Shown here: piece after piece, positions 44,587 to 53,201 of the stretch
Numbering within the stretch: the first letter of the stretch is position 1
How the letters are laid out: every line of letters starts with the position of its first letter
Assembly: GCA_963709295.1 (NCBI GenBank)
Contig: CAVPVW010000003.1
Coordinates: forward strand, 682,001-746,000
Source of the DNA: JBGPQJ01 sp963709295
Lineage (GTDB): Bacteria > Chloroflexota > Anaerolineae > Anaerolineales > Villigracilaceae
Length of the DNA stretch: 64,000 nucleotides
Reading direction: 5' to 3'
Position numbers and translations under genes: made by a program
The notes under the pieces: generated by a model
Told to the model about the DNA's origin: nothing
Seen by the model: only the letters and a program-made list of their open reading frames with translations
Databases searched by the model: none

Positions 44587-45660
44587 TTATCTGCCGGTTT
44601 CAATCACAACATCGTTAGGCATGAACGGCTGGATCAATTCATCCACGCGTGGAGTAGTCCCATAAGGGAGTTTTGCTGGAACTGGAATTCCGTACTGGCT
44701 GAGGATAAATCCCAAAGTAGCAGCTTCTGTTTCAACGCGGGATTGATCTTCTGCACCTCGCAACGTCAAGGTCATATTTGCTTTGCTATAGATAAGATAA
44801 ACTAAAGTTACAGCATCCTGTGGTGTCACAATCAATGTTATGACATCAGGTTTTGCTCCAGCAGATTGGTTTACTGGAGCACCAGGCACTGGCGTTGGAG
44901 TCGGTTGCAATTTTAGCTCAGCGGCCAACTCTTCTTCTTCTGGTAATTGAAAATTACCTACATGAAGAACGCGGATATCCTGAAGGACCATTTGACTTGC
45001 GAGACGTGGCTTTTGGGTTTCTCCAGGCTGGATATAAACCGGCTGCCCAAGGACTGGTTCCTGTTCAGTTCGGCCTAGTTTGCCAAAATCCTCAACTACT
45101 ATGGAAAGGGTTTCGCCCTGGATAAATCCAACGGCACCAGTTTGTAAAGGAACTTCTGTCTGGAATTGTTGATCATGATCCATAAACAACATGGTCGCGA
45201 TCACATTAACATGATCACCGTCTCGAATCGCAAACGCAGCTGAAGATAATCGTGTTATCGGAATAGATATTGCAGTCATCCCCGGCGGAATCAACCTGGC
45301 AGCTTCCGATCCGCCTTGGGCGATCTGCAGGACTGAATCGGCTAGCATGGCTCTTGTGATGGGAACACCCTGCTCGAGCGGATATTTAGCCAACTTGCCA
45401 ATAACCTCTGTGGAATCGGTTATCATGCCCTCGACCAGTTTATCCTCAGGGATTTGGATCGTTCCAATAACATCTTCCTTAATGATCGACGCCCTGGGAA
45501 TCGCCTGCCCGGCCACAATGACATCAAGATATCGAACCAAGGGAGTAGGGGTTGCTTGAGTTGCTGTTCCGCCTCCCCTGCGATTAAGGTAAAGCAATGC
45601 GGCTGCAGCCCCAATCACCAAAATCAACAAAACTAAGAGAATTGTCCGTCCACGTTTCAT
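44587..45660 (-). CDS. cpaB: Flp pilus assembly protein CpaB/RcpC
   Basis: A 357-residue protein with an N-terminal membrane anchor (TILLVLLILVIGAAAALLYL) and SAF/CpaB-type domain: AGQAIPRASIIKEDVIGT, YPLEQGVPITRAMLADS and MTAISIPITRLSSAAFAIR. The rest is extracytoplasmic, and the end is Pro/Thr-rich before TLILTVTPQDAV-like VITLIVTPQDAVTLVYL. It starts 58 nt after a TATAAT on the minus strand. It probably supports pilus assembly at the membrane or cell wall. Confidence 0.88.
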   Translation of the reverse strand: MKRGRTILLVLLILVIGAAAALLYLNRRGGGTATQATPTPLVRYLDVIVAGQAIPRASIIKEDVIGTIQIPEDKLVEGMITDSTEVIGKLAKYPLEQGVPITRAMLADSVLQIAQGGSEAARLIPPGMTAISIPITRLSSAAFAIRDGDHVNVIATMLFMDHDQQFQTEVPLQTGAVGFIQGETLSIVVEDFGKLGRTEQEPVLGQPVYIQPGETQKPRLASQMVLQDIRVLHVGNFQLPEEEELAAELKLQPTPTPVPGAPVNQSAGAKPDVITLIVTPQDAVTLVYLIYSKANMTLTLRGAEDQSRVETEAATLGFILSQYGIPVPAKLPYGTTPRVDELIQPFMPNDVVIETGR

Positions 45661-45716
45661 AAAAGTCTCCTTCCGCCCAAACGGATAGTTAATGGGTTTC
45701 TCTCGGTCACCTTATC

Positions 45717-45722
45717 ATTATA
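45717..45722 (-). promoter_or_regulatory. -10 element of the cpaB-tad operon
   Basis: On the minus strand TATAAT with TG directly upstream, about 57 nt before the cpaB ATG. No clear -35 is visible at normal spacing. Confidence 0.5.
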
Positions 45723-45940
45723 CATAAGTTTAAAGCAATTATGCCAGAAAATGATGCTGGTCAAGAATTATACAATTTTGTAATTTTTGTCATAAATATC
45801 GTAGCCGAACACTCATGATAACAACGAACAGGACTCCCCGCTTAAACCAAATCTTATCATCAGTGATGTTTGCTTATAGGCAGGTTTTTCCCACTGTTCC
45901 TGCCTGTGAAGTAATTATATACGCAATTCCCTGTTTTGTT

Positions 45941-45975
45941 AAAAAAACTGGGCTTCATTTTTAATGAAGCCCAGT
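45941..45975 (-). terminator. Terminator after the Flp pilin genes
   Basis: ACTGGGCTTCAT (45947-45958) pairs with ATGAAGCCCAGT (45964-45975) around a 5-nt loop; on the minus strand seven T follow. Located between the pilins and cpaB, it lets pilins be made in excess of the machinery. Confidence 0.9.
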
Positions 45976-46004
45976 TATTCAACTTGTAGCAAGGTGCTGG
46001 AGAA

Positions 46005-46157
46005 TTAGCCACCCAGGCCGGCGATAATGTCGCTGAAGACGTTGCCGATGATCGGGCCAAGCAGGGTCAAAACGGCGATAACAACGACAGCAACTAAAAC
46101 GAGGATTAATGCGTACTCTACCAAACCTTGTCCTTTTTCCTTAGGAGCGAATAACAT
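46005..46157 (-). CDS. Flp-type pilin, copy 1
   Basis: A 50-residue prepilin-like protein, too short for many gene finders. Sequence: basic N-terminus MLFAPKEKG, predicted cleavage after Gly9, then QGLVEYALILVLVAVVVIAV, the hydrophobic Flp pilin core with Glu at +5, and a C-terminal IIAGLGG. GGAGG sits 9 nt before the ATG. It is one of two near-identical copies. It should be cut by a TadV/CpaA-type peptidase, which is not in this window, and assembled by the Tad genes downstream. Confidence 0.93.
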   Translation of the reverse strand: MLFAPKEKGQGLVEYALILVLVAVVVIAVLTLLGPIIGNVFSDIIAGLGG

Positions 46158-46226
46158 GTCTAATTACCTCCTTTCCACCAAGATAAGTTCTGAAATTACC
46201 CAGAACAAATAACCTTTCGAAAATTA

Positions 46227-46379
46227 CTAGCCACCCATAGCGGTGATGATGTCGCTGAAGACATTCCCGATGATCGGACCAAGCAGGGTCAAAACGGCGA
46301 TAACAACGACAGCAACTAAAACGAGGATTAATGCGTACTCTACCAAGCCTTGTCCTTTTTCCTTCGGAGCGAATAACAT
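46227..46379 (-). CDS. Flp-type pilin, copy 2
   Basis: A 50-residue pilin, the same as copy 1 except for three C-terminal residues (IITAMGG against IIAGLGG). The N-terminal two-thirds are identical at protein level, and the DNA upstream including GGAGGTAATTAGAC is conserved. It is the promoter-proximal copy. The cleavage motif is KEKG then QGLVEY. The pair may give pilus subunits in excess or slight surface variation. Confidence 0.93.
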   Translation of the reverse strand: MLFAPKEKGQGLVEYALILVLVAVVVIAVLTLLGPIIGNVFSDIITAMGG

Positions 46380-46438
46380 GTCTAATTACCTCCTTTCCTC
46401 TCTAGTGTGGGTCTGGATTTATTACCAGAACTATGCAT

Positions 46439-46444
46439 ATTATA
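46439..46444 (-). promoter_or_regulatory. -10 element before the Flp pilin genes
   Basis: On the minus strand TATAAT, in the AT-rich ATATATAATATGC stretch, about 60 nt before the copy-2 ATG. The -35 is weak, so an activator (perhaps the adjacent response regulator) could be needed. Confidence 0.45.
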
Positions 46445-46498
46445 TATAGGTTTTGCAGAATTTCCCTTAACAGAATAGATAGCTCGATAGTACCCTGG

Positions 46499-47542
46499 TC
46501 ATACAGCCCTGGCAGGCACGGAAAAGGCGATTCGGGATCCTTTTCCAACCACCGAATCCGCCTCGAAGGTCCCGCCGAGCATTTCAGACCGTTCCTGGAT
46601 CACTTTCAACCCCAGACTGTTCCCCTGTTTGATGATATCCGTGTCGAAACCTTTTCCGTTGTCATCGACACTCACCTTGACAACAGCTTCACCCATATCC
46701 AATTGGACTTTAACAAGGGTAGCCTGGCTGTGGCGAACTGCATTCCCAAGTAATTCCTGCATGGACCTGAATATCATCACCTCGACGTAAGGTTCCAGCC
46801 TGCGTTCCTTACCGGAGACAGCGAGATTGACTTCGAGGCCCGTTTGCTCTTTAAAAGTATCAATATATCGTTTGATCGTCGGGACCAAGCCAAGGTCGTC
46901 CAGCATCATCGGTCGAAGTTCAAAGATGAAATTCCGCACCTTTTGGAAGGTGGACATGGCTGCGGTCTTTAAGCTCGCCAATTCACTCTTTGCCTGGGCA
47001 GGGTCAATGTCCAATAACCTCATGGCAATTTCGGTCTGTAAGATGAAATTCGACAATGCCTGGGCAGGACCATCGTGCATTTGCCGTGACAAGCGCTGGC
47101 GTTCTGACTCCTGGGCGTTGATGATCATCTCCATACCGGGGGTCGTTACCTTGGATGATTTTTGCTGGCCGCTGCTGTCCTGGCCGGTTGCACCAATTAT
47201 CTTCTCCAGCGTAATTTTATGCTTCTCAAGATGGATGCGATCGCTTTGCAGTTTTTCCAACTGCCCACGCATTACAAATAAACGTTGTTGAGCATCCAGC
47301 GCGGATTCATAGGCCATTCGAACATCTGTCACAGGAATGCTTTCCATTTTAGCCTGAACTTGCTGCAGATGGGCTGTGATGGCCGCATTGCGCTGGCTTA
47401 ATTTGCTGAATTCCTGCTGGCTTTGCTCAATCATGAGCGTCGTTTCGCGAAGGTTTTTCTCAGTTTCCTCCAACTCAGACTGCACGGTCGGAGGAGCACT
47501 TTCTTGAATAATGCCTTCGCCACTATCATCTGTGAGAACCAT
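46499..47542 (-). CDS. Cytoplasmic sensor histidine kinase, HisKA_3 (DegS-like)
   Basis: A 347-residue kinase without membrane segments. Residues 20-115 are coiled coil (ELEETEKNLRETTLMIEQSQ, LEKLQSDRIHLEKHK); the phospho-acceptor is His156 in RQMHDGPAQALSN of a HisKA_3 domain; then an HATPase with ELLGNAVRHSQA, DDNGKGFD and NSLGLKVIQERSEMLGG. It lies 2 nt downstream of a LuxR-type response regulator. As in DegS, an internal signal may be sensed by the coiled coil. Confidence 0.92.
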   Translation of the reverse strand: MVLTDDSGEGIIQESAPPTVQSELEETEKNLRETTLMIEQSQQEFSKLSQRNAAITAHLQQVQAKMESIPVTDVRMAYESALDAQQRLFVMRGQLEKLQSDRIHLEKHKITLEKIIGATGQDSSGQQKSSKVTTPGMEMIINAQESERQRLSRQMHDGPAQALSNFILQTEIAMRLLDIDPAQAKSELASLKTAAMSTFQKVRNFIFELRPMMLDDLGLVPTIKRYIDTFKEQTGLEVNLAVSGKERRLEPYVEVMIFRSMQELLGNAVRHSQATLVKVQLDMGEAVVKVSVDDNGKGFDTDIIKQGNSLGLKVIQERSEMLGGTFEADSVVGKGSRIAFSVPARAV

Positions 47543-47544
47543 AT

Positions 47545-48240
47545 TTACTCCTGGCTTTTCTCAATGCTTAGTTTTACCCAGCCTCGTTTCAAGGCATAAA
47601 CAACCGCCTGTGTACGATCATCCACGCCAAATTTACGCAGAATCGATGTGACGTGATTCTTGACTGTTTGATGGCTGATTCCCAACAGGGCAGCAATTTC
47701 CTTGTTGCTCATCCCCTTCACGACACATTCCAACACTTCCATTTCCCTGTCAGACAAGGGGTGGAAAGGGCTGCCTGGTTCGCTGTACGAACGTCGGGCA
47801 GTCTCGAGTTGCTTTTCCAACCACCTGTCAAATTCCTTACGCGTGAAAACCAATTCTCCGATGACGTAATTCCCCTTAGCGACTTGTTTAACGACAGTGG
47901 TGAGGTGACGAGGTTCGATATCCTTGGCACAATAACCTGCCGCTCCAGCGATTGCCGCATGGAGAATCTGTTCACTATCATCATATCCTGTAAGCAAAAT
48001 TATTCGGGTGGGGATTTTTTCAGCTATGACCTGATGAGTGACCTGTTGACCGTTAATTCCCGGCAGGTTGATATCCACAATGGCCACCTGGGGGTATAAA
48101 GCATGGATCAACTCCAATGCCTCTTCACCGGTCGCTGCCTGACCTGCGACGCGAATACCCGGCTCAAGGGATAACAAATCAACAACCCCCTGCCGGAATA
48201 ATGGATGATCGTCAACCACTATAACTGATATATCGCCCAT
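47545..48240 (-). CDS. NarL/LuxR family response regulator
   Basis: Transcription regulator of 231 residues. The receiver domain holds Asp56 in VAIVDINLPG; the C-terminal HTH_LuxR domain reads LSDREMEVLECVVKGMSNKE and IAALLGISHQTVKNHVTSIL. It makes an operon with the kinase and has its own TTGCCC/TATACT promoter. Its position next to the Tad pilus genes suggests control of the pilins. Targets are not shown by sequence alone. Confidence 0.94.
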   Translation of the reverse strand: MGDISVIVVDDHPLFRQGVVDLLSLEPGIRVAGQAATGEEALELIHALYPQVAIVDINLPGINGQQVTHQVIAEKIPTRIILLTGYDDSEQILHAAIAGAAGYCAKDIEPRHLTTVVKQVAKGNYVIGELVFTRKEFDRWLEKQLETARRSYSEPGSPFHPLSDREMEVLECVVKGMSNKEIAALLGISHQTVKNHVTSILRKFGVDDRTQAVVYALKRGWVKLSIEKSQE

Positions 48241-48269
48241 GAGCCCAAAGTCCCGGGTAATCTCTTATG

Positions 48270-48298
48270 AGTATAGCACAAGTGTACGGATGGGGCAA
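48270..48298 (-). promoter_or_regulatory. Promoter of the two-component operon
   Basis: On the minus strand TTGCCC (48293-48298), a 17-nt spacer, TATACT (48270-48275), about 30 nt before the response regulator ATG. Confidence 0.7.
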
Positions 48299-48319
48299 TT
48301 AACAAAGACGATGCGGTGA

Positions 48320-49795
48320 TCAAGGTGCGGACCAAATGAAAACAGACATATTCTCCTGCCCAAGTGGGGGCGCAAATTTACCCTGAGATGAAAAAACCAA
48401 TGGTCGACCAGCGGTCAGGTCAGGGTACCAATCAGGAAATGTGATCAAATAATCTGCTTGTTTTTCATCTAGAAATAAGGTTAGTTGGTATTCGTCCCGA
48501 ATATATGGAATGACCTCCGGGCTGACTAATCCTGCCAAGTCCAACAAATTTCCCGGGGCAAAATAACCCAGGGCACCGATATCATGAGCTGCCACCAAAG
48601 TATCGGGGGAAATGTTCTTCGCCACCCATTCTGCCGTGACAACCATTTCAGATTCAATAACTGCCACGTCCGTTGCGTAAGCTCGCGCGCCAAGCAACCA
48701 GAAGGCGATCAATGCTACCCCAAGCGAGATTTGCCAGGCTTTCATTAGCGCCCACTTCCACCGGAATTTTGAGACAACCATTCCAACCTTGACCATGCCC
48801 GCAAGCCCCCAAATGAAAAAAATTGGCATCGCGGGCATGAGATACCGTCCATGCTGGTATGTGACGGGCAGTCTCTCCGCATATAAAACTATGTAACCCA
48901 AAAACCAAATCATTCCCACTATGATCGCCCAATCCCTTTTTCCAATCCCATCCATTGCCAGAAAGATAGCACCAGGAAGTAGGATAACCCCCGCACCAAT
49001 CAATGGCAAAAGAGCAATACTAGTAAATCTGGAAATGATTGGAATGCTCTGCAAGGCAGCATATTCAGCTTGTTTTGCATAGAAAGTATTGGGAAACGGA
49101 GTGCCAGCGATGAGCAAATTAAAGAACAAATAAAAGGCTAAAATGACTCCAAATCCACTCAATAGCATCAGTATCCCTGCTAAACGGTTTCGATTCCTAT
49201 CTCCATCCAGTAAAACCACAAGCAAAGCTGGTCCAAGCAGAGTGGATAAATCCGGGCGCACCCAAACGCTTAATCCTATTAATAATCCCAAAAGCAGATA
49301 ATTCTTCAATCCGAAGGCAAGCATTACAAGAATGAGGGTAACAAGTAATCCGGATAACAAAGTCTCCATCCCAGACGCAGCAGCCCAGACTAAATGCCAT
49401 TCAAAAACGATGAAAAGGCCTATCCAGGGGATTCTTGGATTGTATTCCTGCGAGAAACCACGAACCGCAATTTCTGAGAATAATCCCAAAATGATCAGGA
49501 TGACAGACCCTAACAAATAAGTCCAAGGTAGCGGGCTCAACCCTAAGAGGAATCCTGGAGCAAGCAATACCGACCAAAGCGGAGCGGTGGATCCTCCGGA
49601 AGTTTGATGAGGAATGAATGACCATTCCCCAAATTCGACGAGGTTCCTGGCGTAAGTTTGGTGAATCCAGGCATCATCAAGAGGAAATCCCAATCGATAT
49701 GTAATCCCAGCGGCTAAAAGATAACAGGATATAGACAACATTCCGAAAATCAGGACGATCCATACTTGAAGAGGGGTTAATTTACGGAATTGCAT
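48320..49795 (-). CDS. Polytopic membrane protein, glycosyltransferase (ArnT/GT39-like)
   Basis: A 491-residue membrane protein with about ten hydrophobic segments. The early periplasmic-type loop FPLDDAWIHQTYARNLVEFG with paired Asp fits GT-C transferases using lipid-linked sugars, and the C-terminal part is soluble. GAGG precedes the ATG at 49795; the upstream ATG would lie within the previous gene. It overlaps that gene by 14 nt. Donor and acceptor cannot be told. Confidence 0.8.
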   Translation of the reverse strand: MQFRKLTPLQVWIVLIFGMLSISCYLLAAGITYRLGFPLDDAWIHQTYARNLVEFGEWSFIPHQTSGGSTAPLWSVLLAPGFLLGLSPLPWTYLLGSVILIILGLFSEIAVRGFSQEYNPRIPWIGLFIVFEWHLVWAAASGMETLLSGLLVTLILVMLAFGLKNYLLLGLLIGLSVWVRPDLSTLLGPALLVVLLDGDRNRNRLAGILMLLSGFGVILAFYLFFNLLIAGTPFPNTFYAKQAEYAALQSIPIISRFTSIALLPLIGAGVILLPGAIFLAMDGIGKRDWAIIVGMIWFLGYIVLYAERLPVTYQHGRYLMPAMPIFFIWGLAGMVKVGMVVSKFRWKWALMKAWQISLGVALIAFWLLGARAYATDVAVIESEMVVTAEWVAKNISPDTLVAAHDIGALGYFAPGNLLDLAGLVSPEVIPYIRDEYQLTLFLDEKQADYLITFPDWYPDLTAGRPLVFSSQGKFAPPLGQENMSVFIWSAP

Positions 49796-51344
49796 AAATC
49801 CTCGCGCCATCGACTTCTCCAAGGTAATGTATCAATGGATAGGTCTCTGGATTTTCGTAAACCGGCCGAAGAGGTGCAGGCGTTCCGTTATCCTCCAGGA
49901 TTAAATATTTAGCGTCATATCTTTTCGCGGCTTTTATGACTGTTTCCAGCTCTTCATTGGGAATTGCGATGGCACCACGTTCGGAGATGTTGAAATAGCC
50001 GGGGGGATTTCCCACCAGGACGGCATCGTCTTTTGAAGTTGAGAAATCTGAGATAAATGCTTCCACCTCCCGATAACGGTCTGCCTCACTTCCCCAACCG
50101 GGAGTTGACATAACACGAACATAGAAAACAAATACCGACATAAGCAAACATACGAAAACGGTGCCGACTAGAAAAACACGAAATGCTTCCCCTTTTCTCC
50201 AATTTCGTTTAGCTTCGACAAACATCACAATTCGTTCAAGTCCCACAGGGACAAGCACCCACCATAAAGGCTGCAAAGCCGCCCCAGAGTGAAAAAAACC
50301 GCCTCGAGAGCCGGCAAACGGAAATACCAATGTCATCAAAACAAAGGTCAAGGTCCAAGCTAGAACCCCAATCTTTATTCGCAGGTCACCTCGGAATAAC
50401 CATGATCCAACAAGAATAAAAGGAAGAAGAAATATCACTCCCTGTACTGCCCAGGCAGTTTGTAGATTCCATTTGACTGCGTCTAGTCTGGATGTCATGA
50501 TGGCTCTCCATCCAGAATCAAGCCAGGAGTTGAAATTTAGTTCATTGGCGGGATATGAAAATGTCTGGTCGTAGGACGTCAGCCAAAATGCATGATTTCC
50601 GCCTGGAGCTAGAGGAGTCCCAAATTCAGAATTATTCCTTAGAAACCAGGGAGTCATTACTACCAAGTACCCGAATAAAACAAAAATAAAAAAACTCATT
50701 CGACGTTTTTTACTGGACTCCCTCAGCAACAAAACGGATAACAAAGCCATCGCCAGCCAGAGGATGCCATCCGCTCGCGAAAAATGCGCCAGCCCGGCGA
50801 CAAGGCCCAATCCTACAGATACAAGGCTTCGGCTTCTGGGATCCAAGTGAGTCATTGCAAAGCCTAATAATAGAAAGAAGAAAATCCCCAGAAGCATATA
50901 GATGCTAAAGGTATCGGTTGTTGAATAAAAGGGGATGTAATAACCGCTGAAAACAGCCAAGAGTCCAGCCGCAAATGCATAGCCAGCTTTTTGAGTGATG
51001 GATAAACCGAGGTATGCGGTTAATGGAGGAATTGCTGCTGAAATCACGAAAAACCCAAGCCTGGCAGATGATATATCCTTGATCCCCGTAAGGACCATCC
51101 CAAGGGAGGCAATCAGCGATGCCAGAGGCATCCAATAGGCATGAGACGGGTGAGGTAATCCCTCCGGATTATCCAGATAATTCCATAGGATTCGTTCGCT
51201 AAATCCGTCCCCGTCGGCAAGCCGAACACCGCCGGCAAAGTAATAATCTGCATCCATGTATCCGGGTGATGGTTGAAAATAAGCCACCGTCACCGGGATA
51301 ACCAATCCTAAAACACCCAAAATGACGAAAAGGTACCAGCGCAT
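49782..51344 (-). CDS. Polytopic membrane protein, glycosyltransferase (GT-C fold)
   Basis: A 520-residue membrane protein with about ten hydrophobic segments. The loop YMDADYYFAGGVRLADGDGF carries paired Asp residues as in GT-C transferases, and the remainder alternates helices with a soluble C-terminal domain. The start at 51344 is chosen because the upstream ATG (51407) would overlap the in-frame extension of the preceding gene. It is the middle of three such genes on the strand. Confidence 0.78.
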   Translation of the reverse strand: MRWYLFVILGVLGLVIPVTVAYFQPSPGYMDADYYFAGGVRLADGDGFSERILWNYLDNPEGLPHPSHAYWMPLASLIASLGMVLTGIKDISSARLGFFVISAAIPPLTAYLGLSITQKAGYAFAAGLLAVFSGYYIPFYSTTDTFSIYMLLGIFFFLLLGFAMTHLDPRSRSLVSVGLGLVAGLAHFSRADGILWLAMALLSVLLLRESSKKRRMSFFIFVLFGYLVVMTPWFLRNNSEFGTPLAPGGNHAFWLTSYDQTFSYPANELNFNSWLDSGWRAIMTSRLDAVKWNLQTAWAVQGVIFLLPFILVGSWLFRGDLRIKIGVLAWTLTFVLMTLVFPFAGSRGGFFHSGAALQPLWWVLVPVGLERIVMFVEAKRNWRKGEAFRVFLVGTVFVCLLMSVFVFYVRVMSTPGWGSEADRYREVEAFISDFSTSKDDAVLVGNPPGYFNISERGAIAIPNEELETVIKAAKRYDAKYLILEDNGTPAPLRPVYENPETYPLIHYLGEVDGARIYAIP

Positions 51345-51367
51345 AATTATTTCTTCAATAAGTCCAT

Positions 51368-51547
51368 CTAATCGAGAGGTTGAGTTACCGCCCACCACCT
51401 TATCCAATAAAGTAGCAAAATGGCAAACACCGGTAAGGGGAAAAAGAGTGCGGTTTTTACATCAACAGCGAAAATGGCTATTCCCCACAAAGCCATAAAT
51501 AAAATAACCAGAAGACCAATAATGATAACTGTTATAGACGCTGACCA
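51368..51547 (-). other. In-frame continuation of the GT87 gene after a TGA stop
   Basis: Directly after the TGA at 51548-51550 the same frame stays open for 59 codons (WSASITVIIIGLLVILFMAL, then LFFPLPVFAILLLYWIRWW) and ends at TAG, 51368-51370. It is very hydrophobic, and it ends 23 nt before the next gene. This looks like the last membrane helices of the upstream protein, so the TGA is probably a mutation or sequence error. Confidence 0.6.
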
Positions 51548-52567
51548 TCAATTCGACATGACAGCGAGCGCAACCATCAAGGAAATGATTAATACTGCAT
51601 AATTTTCAGGGTATGTGGGTAATCCAAGCAAGGGGGTGATTGCCAGGGTCAACGCTGCCGTCCATAACATCCGTGGATAATCCTTTTTCACAGCCAGCCA
51701 CCATTCGATCAATAAAACTACCGCGAAAAATCCTGAAAATAGCCAGCCCAGTTTCTCCCCAAGAACAGGAAGTTCTTCCTGGAAAATCTTTGCCGGGGAC
51801 AGCCAATCTCCATATCTGAGATTGGCGAATATTGCGCGAGCGTAAGGAAGAAACCAATTTGGAAAGAAAAAAAAGGAGACGGCTATCAGGATAATAAGAG
51901 TCATTGCAAAGGGCAGGAATAAACGCCTTCGTCGTTGGTACCCTGCCCAGATGATGATAAAGAGCATAACAAAACCAACTGATAGGAATTTAAAAGTTGC
52001 CAGAGCTAAAAGGACTCCTGCAAGCTCATCATGATCTTCTCTTAATGCCAGCAAAACACCTGAAATGAGAAGCCCAGAAATGATTACGGCATTCCCTGAA
52101 ATTACCGCCCAAAGCCCGTGCACAGAAAATATTGAAAACAGGATGATGGCACTTCCGATCAGAGGAGTGGGTTTCCAACGCAAGAAACGCAAGCTGATGA
52201 AAACTGAGATAACAATGAATATCTCAAGGAGAGTCATCCAAATTGCACCCGCTAATTTATAACTTTGGAGTAGAGCAAAAGGAAGGATAAAAACTTCAAT
52301 ATGGAAAGGTAAATCCAACTGTGAAGGCGGGTCGCCCGCTCTTCCAGCCGTGCCAAAAGTCGTGTTTTGGCTTCTCGATGAAGCAAGCTCACCATAAGGT
52401 GTGGCATTATCATAAAGCACCGTTCTGCCCGAGTTCCAGTAAACGGCAAAGTCGCTTCCACCGCCTTCGCTGGTGAAGAATTGGTAATTCACCCAATACC
52501 AGCCGCTTAATGCAGCGAGCGTGAGGGCTGCAATCGCGATATATACGAACGATGGTTGCTTATCCAA
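51548..52567 (-). CDS. GT87-like (DUF2029) glycosyltransferase membrane protein, probably truncated by TGA
   Basis: A 339-residue protein with about nine hydrophobic segments. After an N-terminal helix, the loop GGGSDFAVYWNSGRTVL with Asp, then YGELASSRSQNTTFG, PFHIEVFILPFALLQSYKL and later GNAVIISGLLISGVLLALRE match GT87-type mannosyltransferase relatives. The start is TTG with GGAG upstream. It ends at a TGA, after which the frame continues 59 codons. Intact protein would be about 398 residues. Confidence 0.72.
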   Translation of the reverse strand: MDKQPSFVYIAIAALTLAALSGWYWVNYQFFTSEGGGSDFAVYWNSGRTVLYDNATPYGELASSRSQNTTFGTAGRAGDPPSQLDLPFHIEVFILPFALLQSYKLAGAIWMTLLEIFIVISVFISLRFLRWKPTPLIGSAIILFSIFSVHGLWAVISGNAVIISGLLISGVLLALREDHDELAGVLLALATFKFLSVGFVMLFIIIWAGYQRRRRLFLPFAMTLIILIAVSFFFFPNWFLPYARAIFANLRYGDWLSPAKIFQEELPVLGEKLGWLFSGFFAVVLLIEWWLAVKKDYPRMLWTAALTLAITPLLGLPTYPENYAVLIISLMVALAVMSN

Positions 52568-52619
52568 AGAAACTCCATAACCTCATTAGGTTCCCCACTA
52601 TGGTTCGCCCCCAATTTGT

Positions 52620-53201
52620 TTATTTAATCGCGAACCTGAAAATTGGCCGTTTTGGAGGCCTTCGAGCTACTTCAACAAATCCAGCCTGGATGTAAGCGGA
52701 GGCAGTTCCAGTGTAGATGAATGCATCCGCAGATTTTCCGCCAGCGACTTCCACAGGATATCCCTCAATGATCCTACCACCCTTGGAAGAAACATAATTC
52801 ACGACTTCCTTCAATAAAGCCACTGTAATTCCCTGCCTGCGAAATTTCCTCGAGACATAAAAACATGTAACCGACCAGACCCGTTCATCATCGACGGGTT
52901 TTAATATTCTAGACCGCTCCAGAGCTGGATAATTCTCACGAGGTTCGACTGCGCACCAGCCGATAGGCTCGCCGTTGATATACGCGATTATGCCGGGGAC
53001 AGACCCATTTTCTACCAGATGCTTCTGATCGAGCCGATTTCTGTCATAAGCATCGGCATGGAATTGCTTGCGAGGTTTTTTCCAGAAAAGGCACCAGCCT
53101 CCGCCGCAGGCTCCTTTCGGACCGAAAAGCGTTTCGAAATCCTGCCACCTATTGGGAGAAAGCGGAAGAAATTCAAGCTTCATCTTGCCTGCACTACTCA
53201 T
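52620..53201 (-). CDS. GNAT family N-acetyltransferase
   Basis: A 193-residue GNAT. VWSVTCFYVSRKFRRQGITV is the acetyl-CoA-binding region, and the N-terminal half (FGPKGACGGGWCLFWKK) is Cys/Gly-rich, a feature of a subgroup of bacterial GNATs with unknown substrate. A start at MKLEF (53183) is better placed after AGG; the first ATG lacks a site and follows the previous stop immediately. It lies directly after the lipid kinase. Confidence 0.85.
   Translation of the reverse strand: MSSAGKMKLEFLPLSPNRWQDFETLFGPKGACGGGWCLFWKKPRKQFHADAYDRNRLDQKHLVENGSVPGIIAYINGEPIGWCAVEPRENYPALERSRILKPVDDERVWSVTCFYVSRKFRRQGITVALLKEVVNYVSSKGGRIIEGYPVEVAGGKSADAFIYTGTASAYIQAGFVEVARRPPKRPIFRFAIK

Larger units (their letters stand above)
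45661..46004. other. Intergenic region between cpaB and the pilin genes
   Basis: This 344-bp stretch has no supported gene. It contains the cpaB -10 (45717-45722), an AT-rich stretch near 45740-45800, and the pilin terminator (45941-45975). I see nothing else in it. Confidence 0.7.

Noticed and set aside
46027..46449. Plus-strand open frames of 61 and 68 codons in the pilin region
   Set aside because: They are antisense to the two Flp pilin genes; similarity between them only reflects the pilin duplication.
51548..51550. TGA read as selenocysteine, suggested by selenium-related genes in the window
   Set aside because: The protein is a membrane glycosyltransferase without a redox role, relatives have no Sec here that I know of, and no SECIS-like hairpin is apparent after it. 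A nonsense change or error is simpler.
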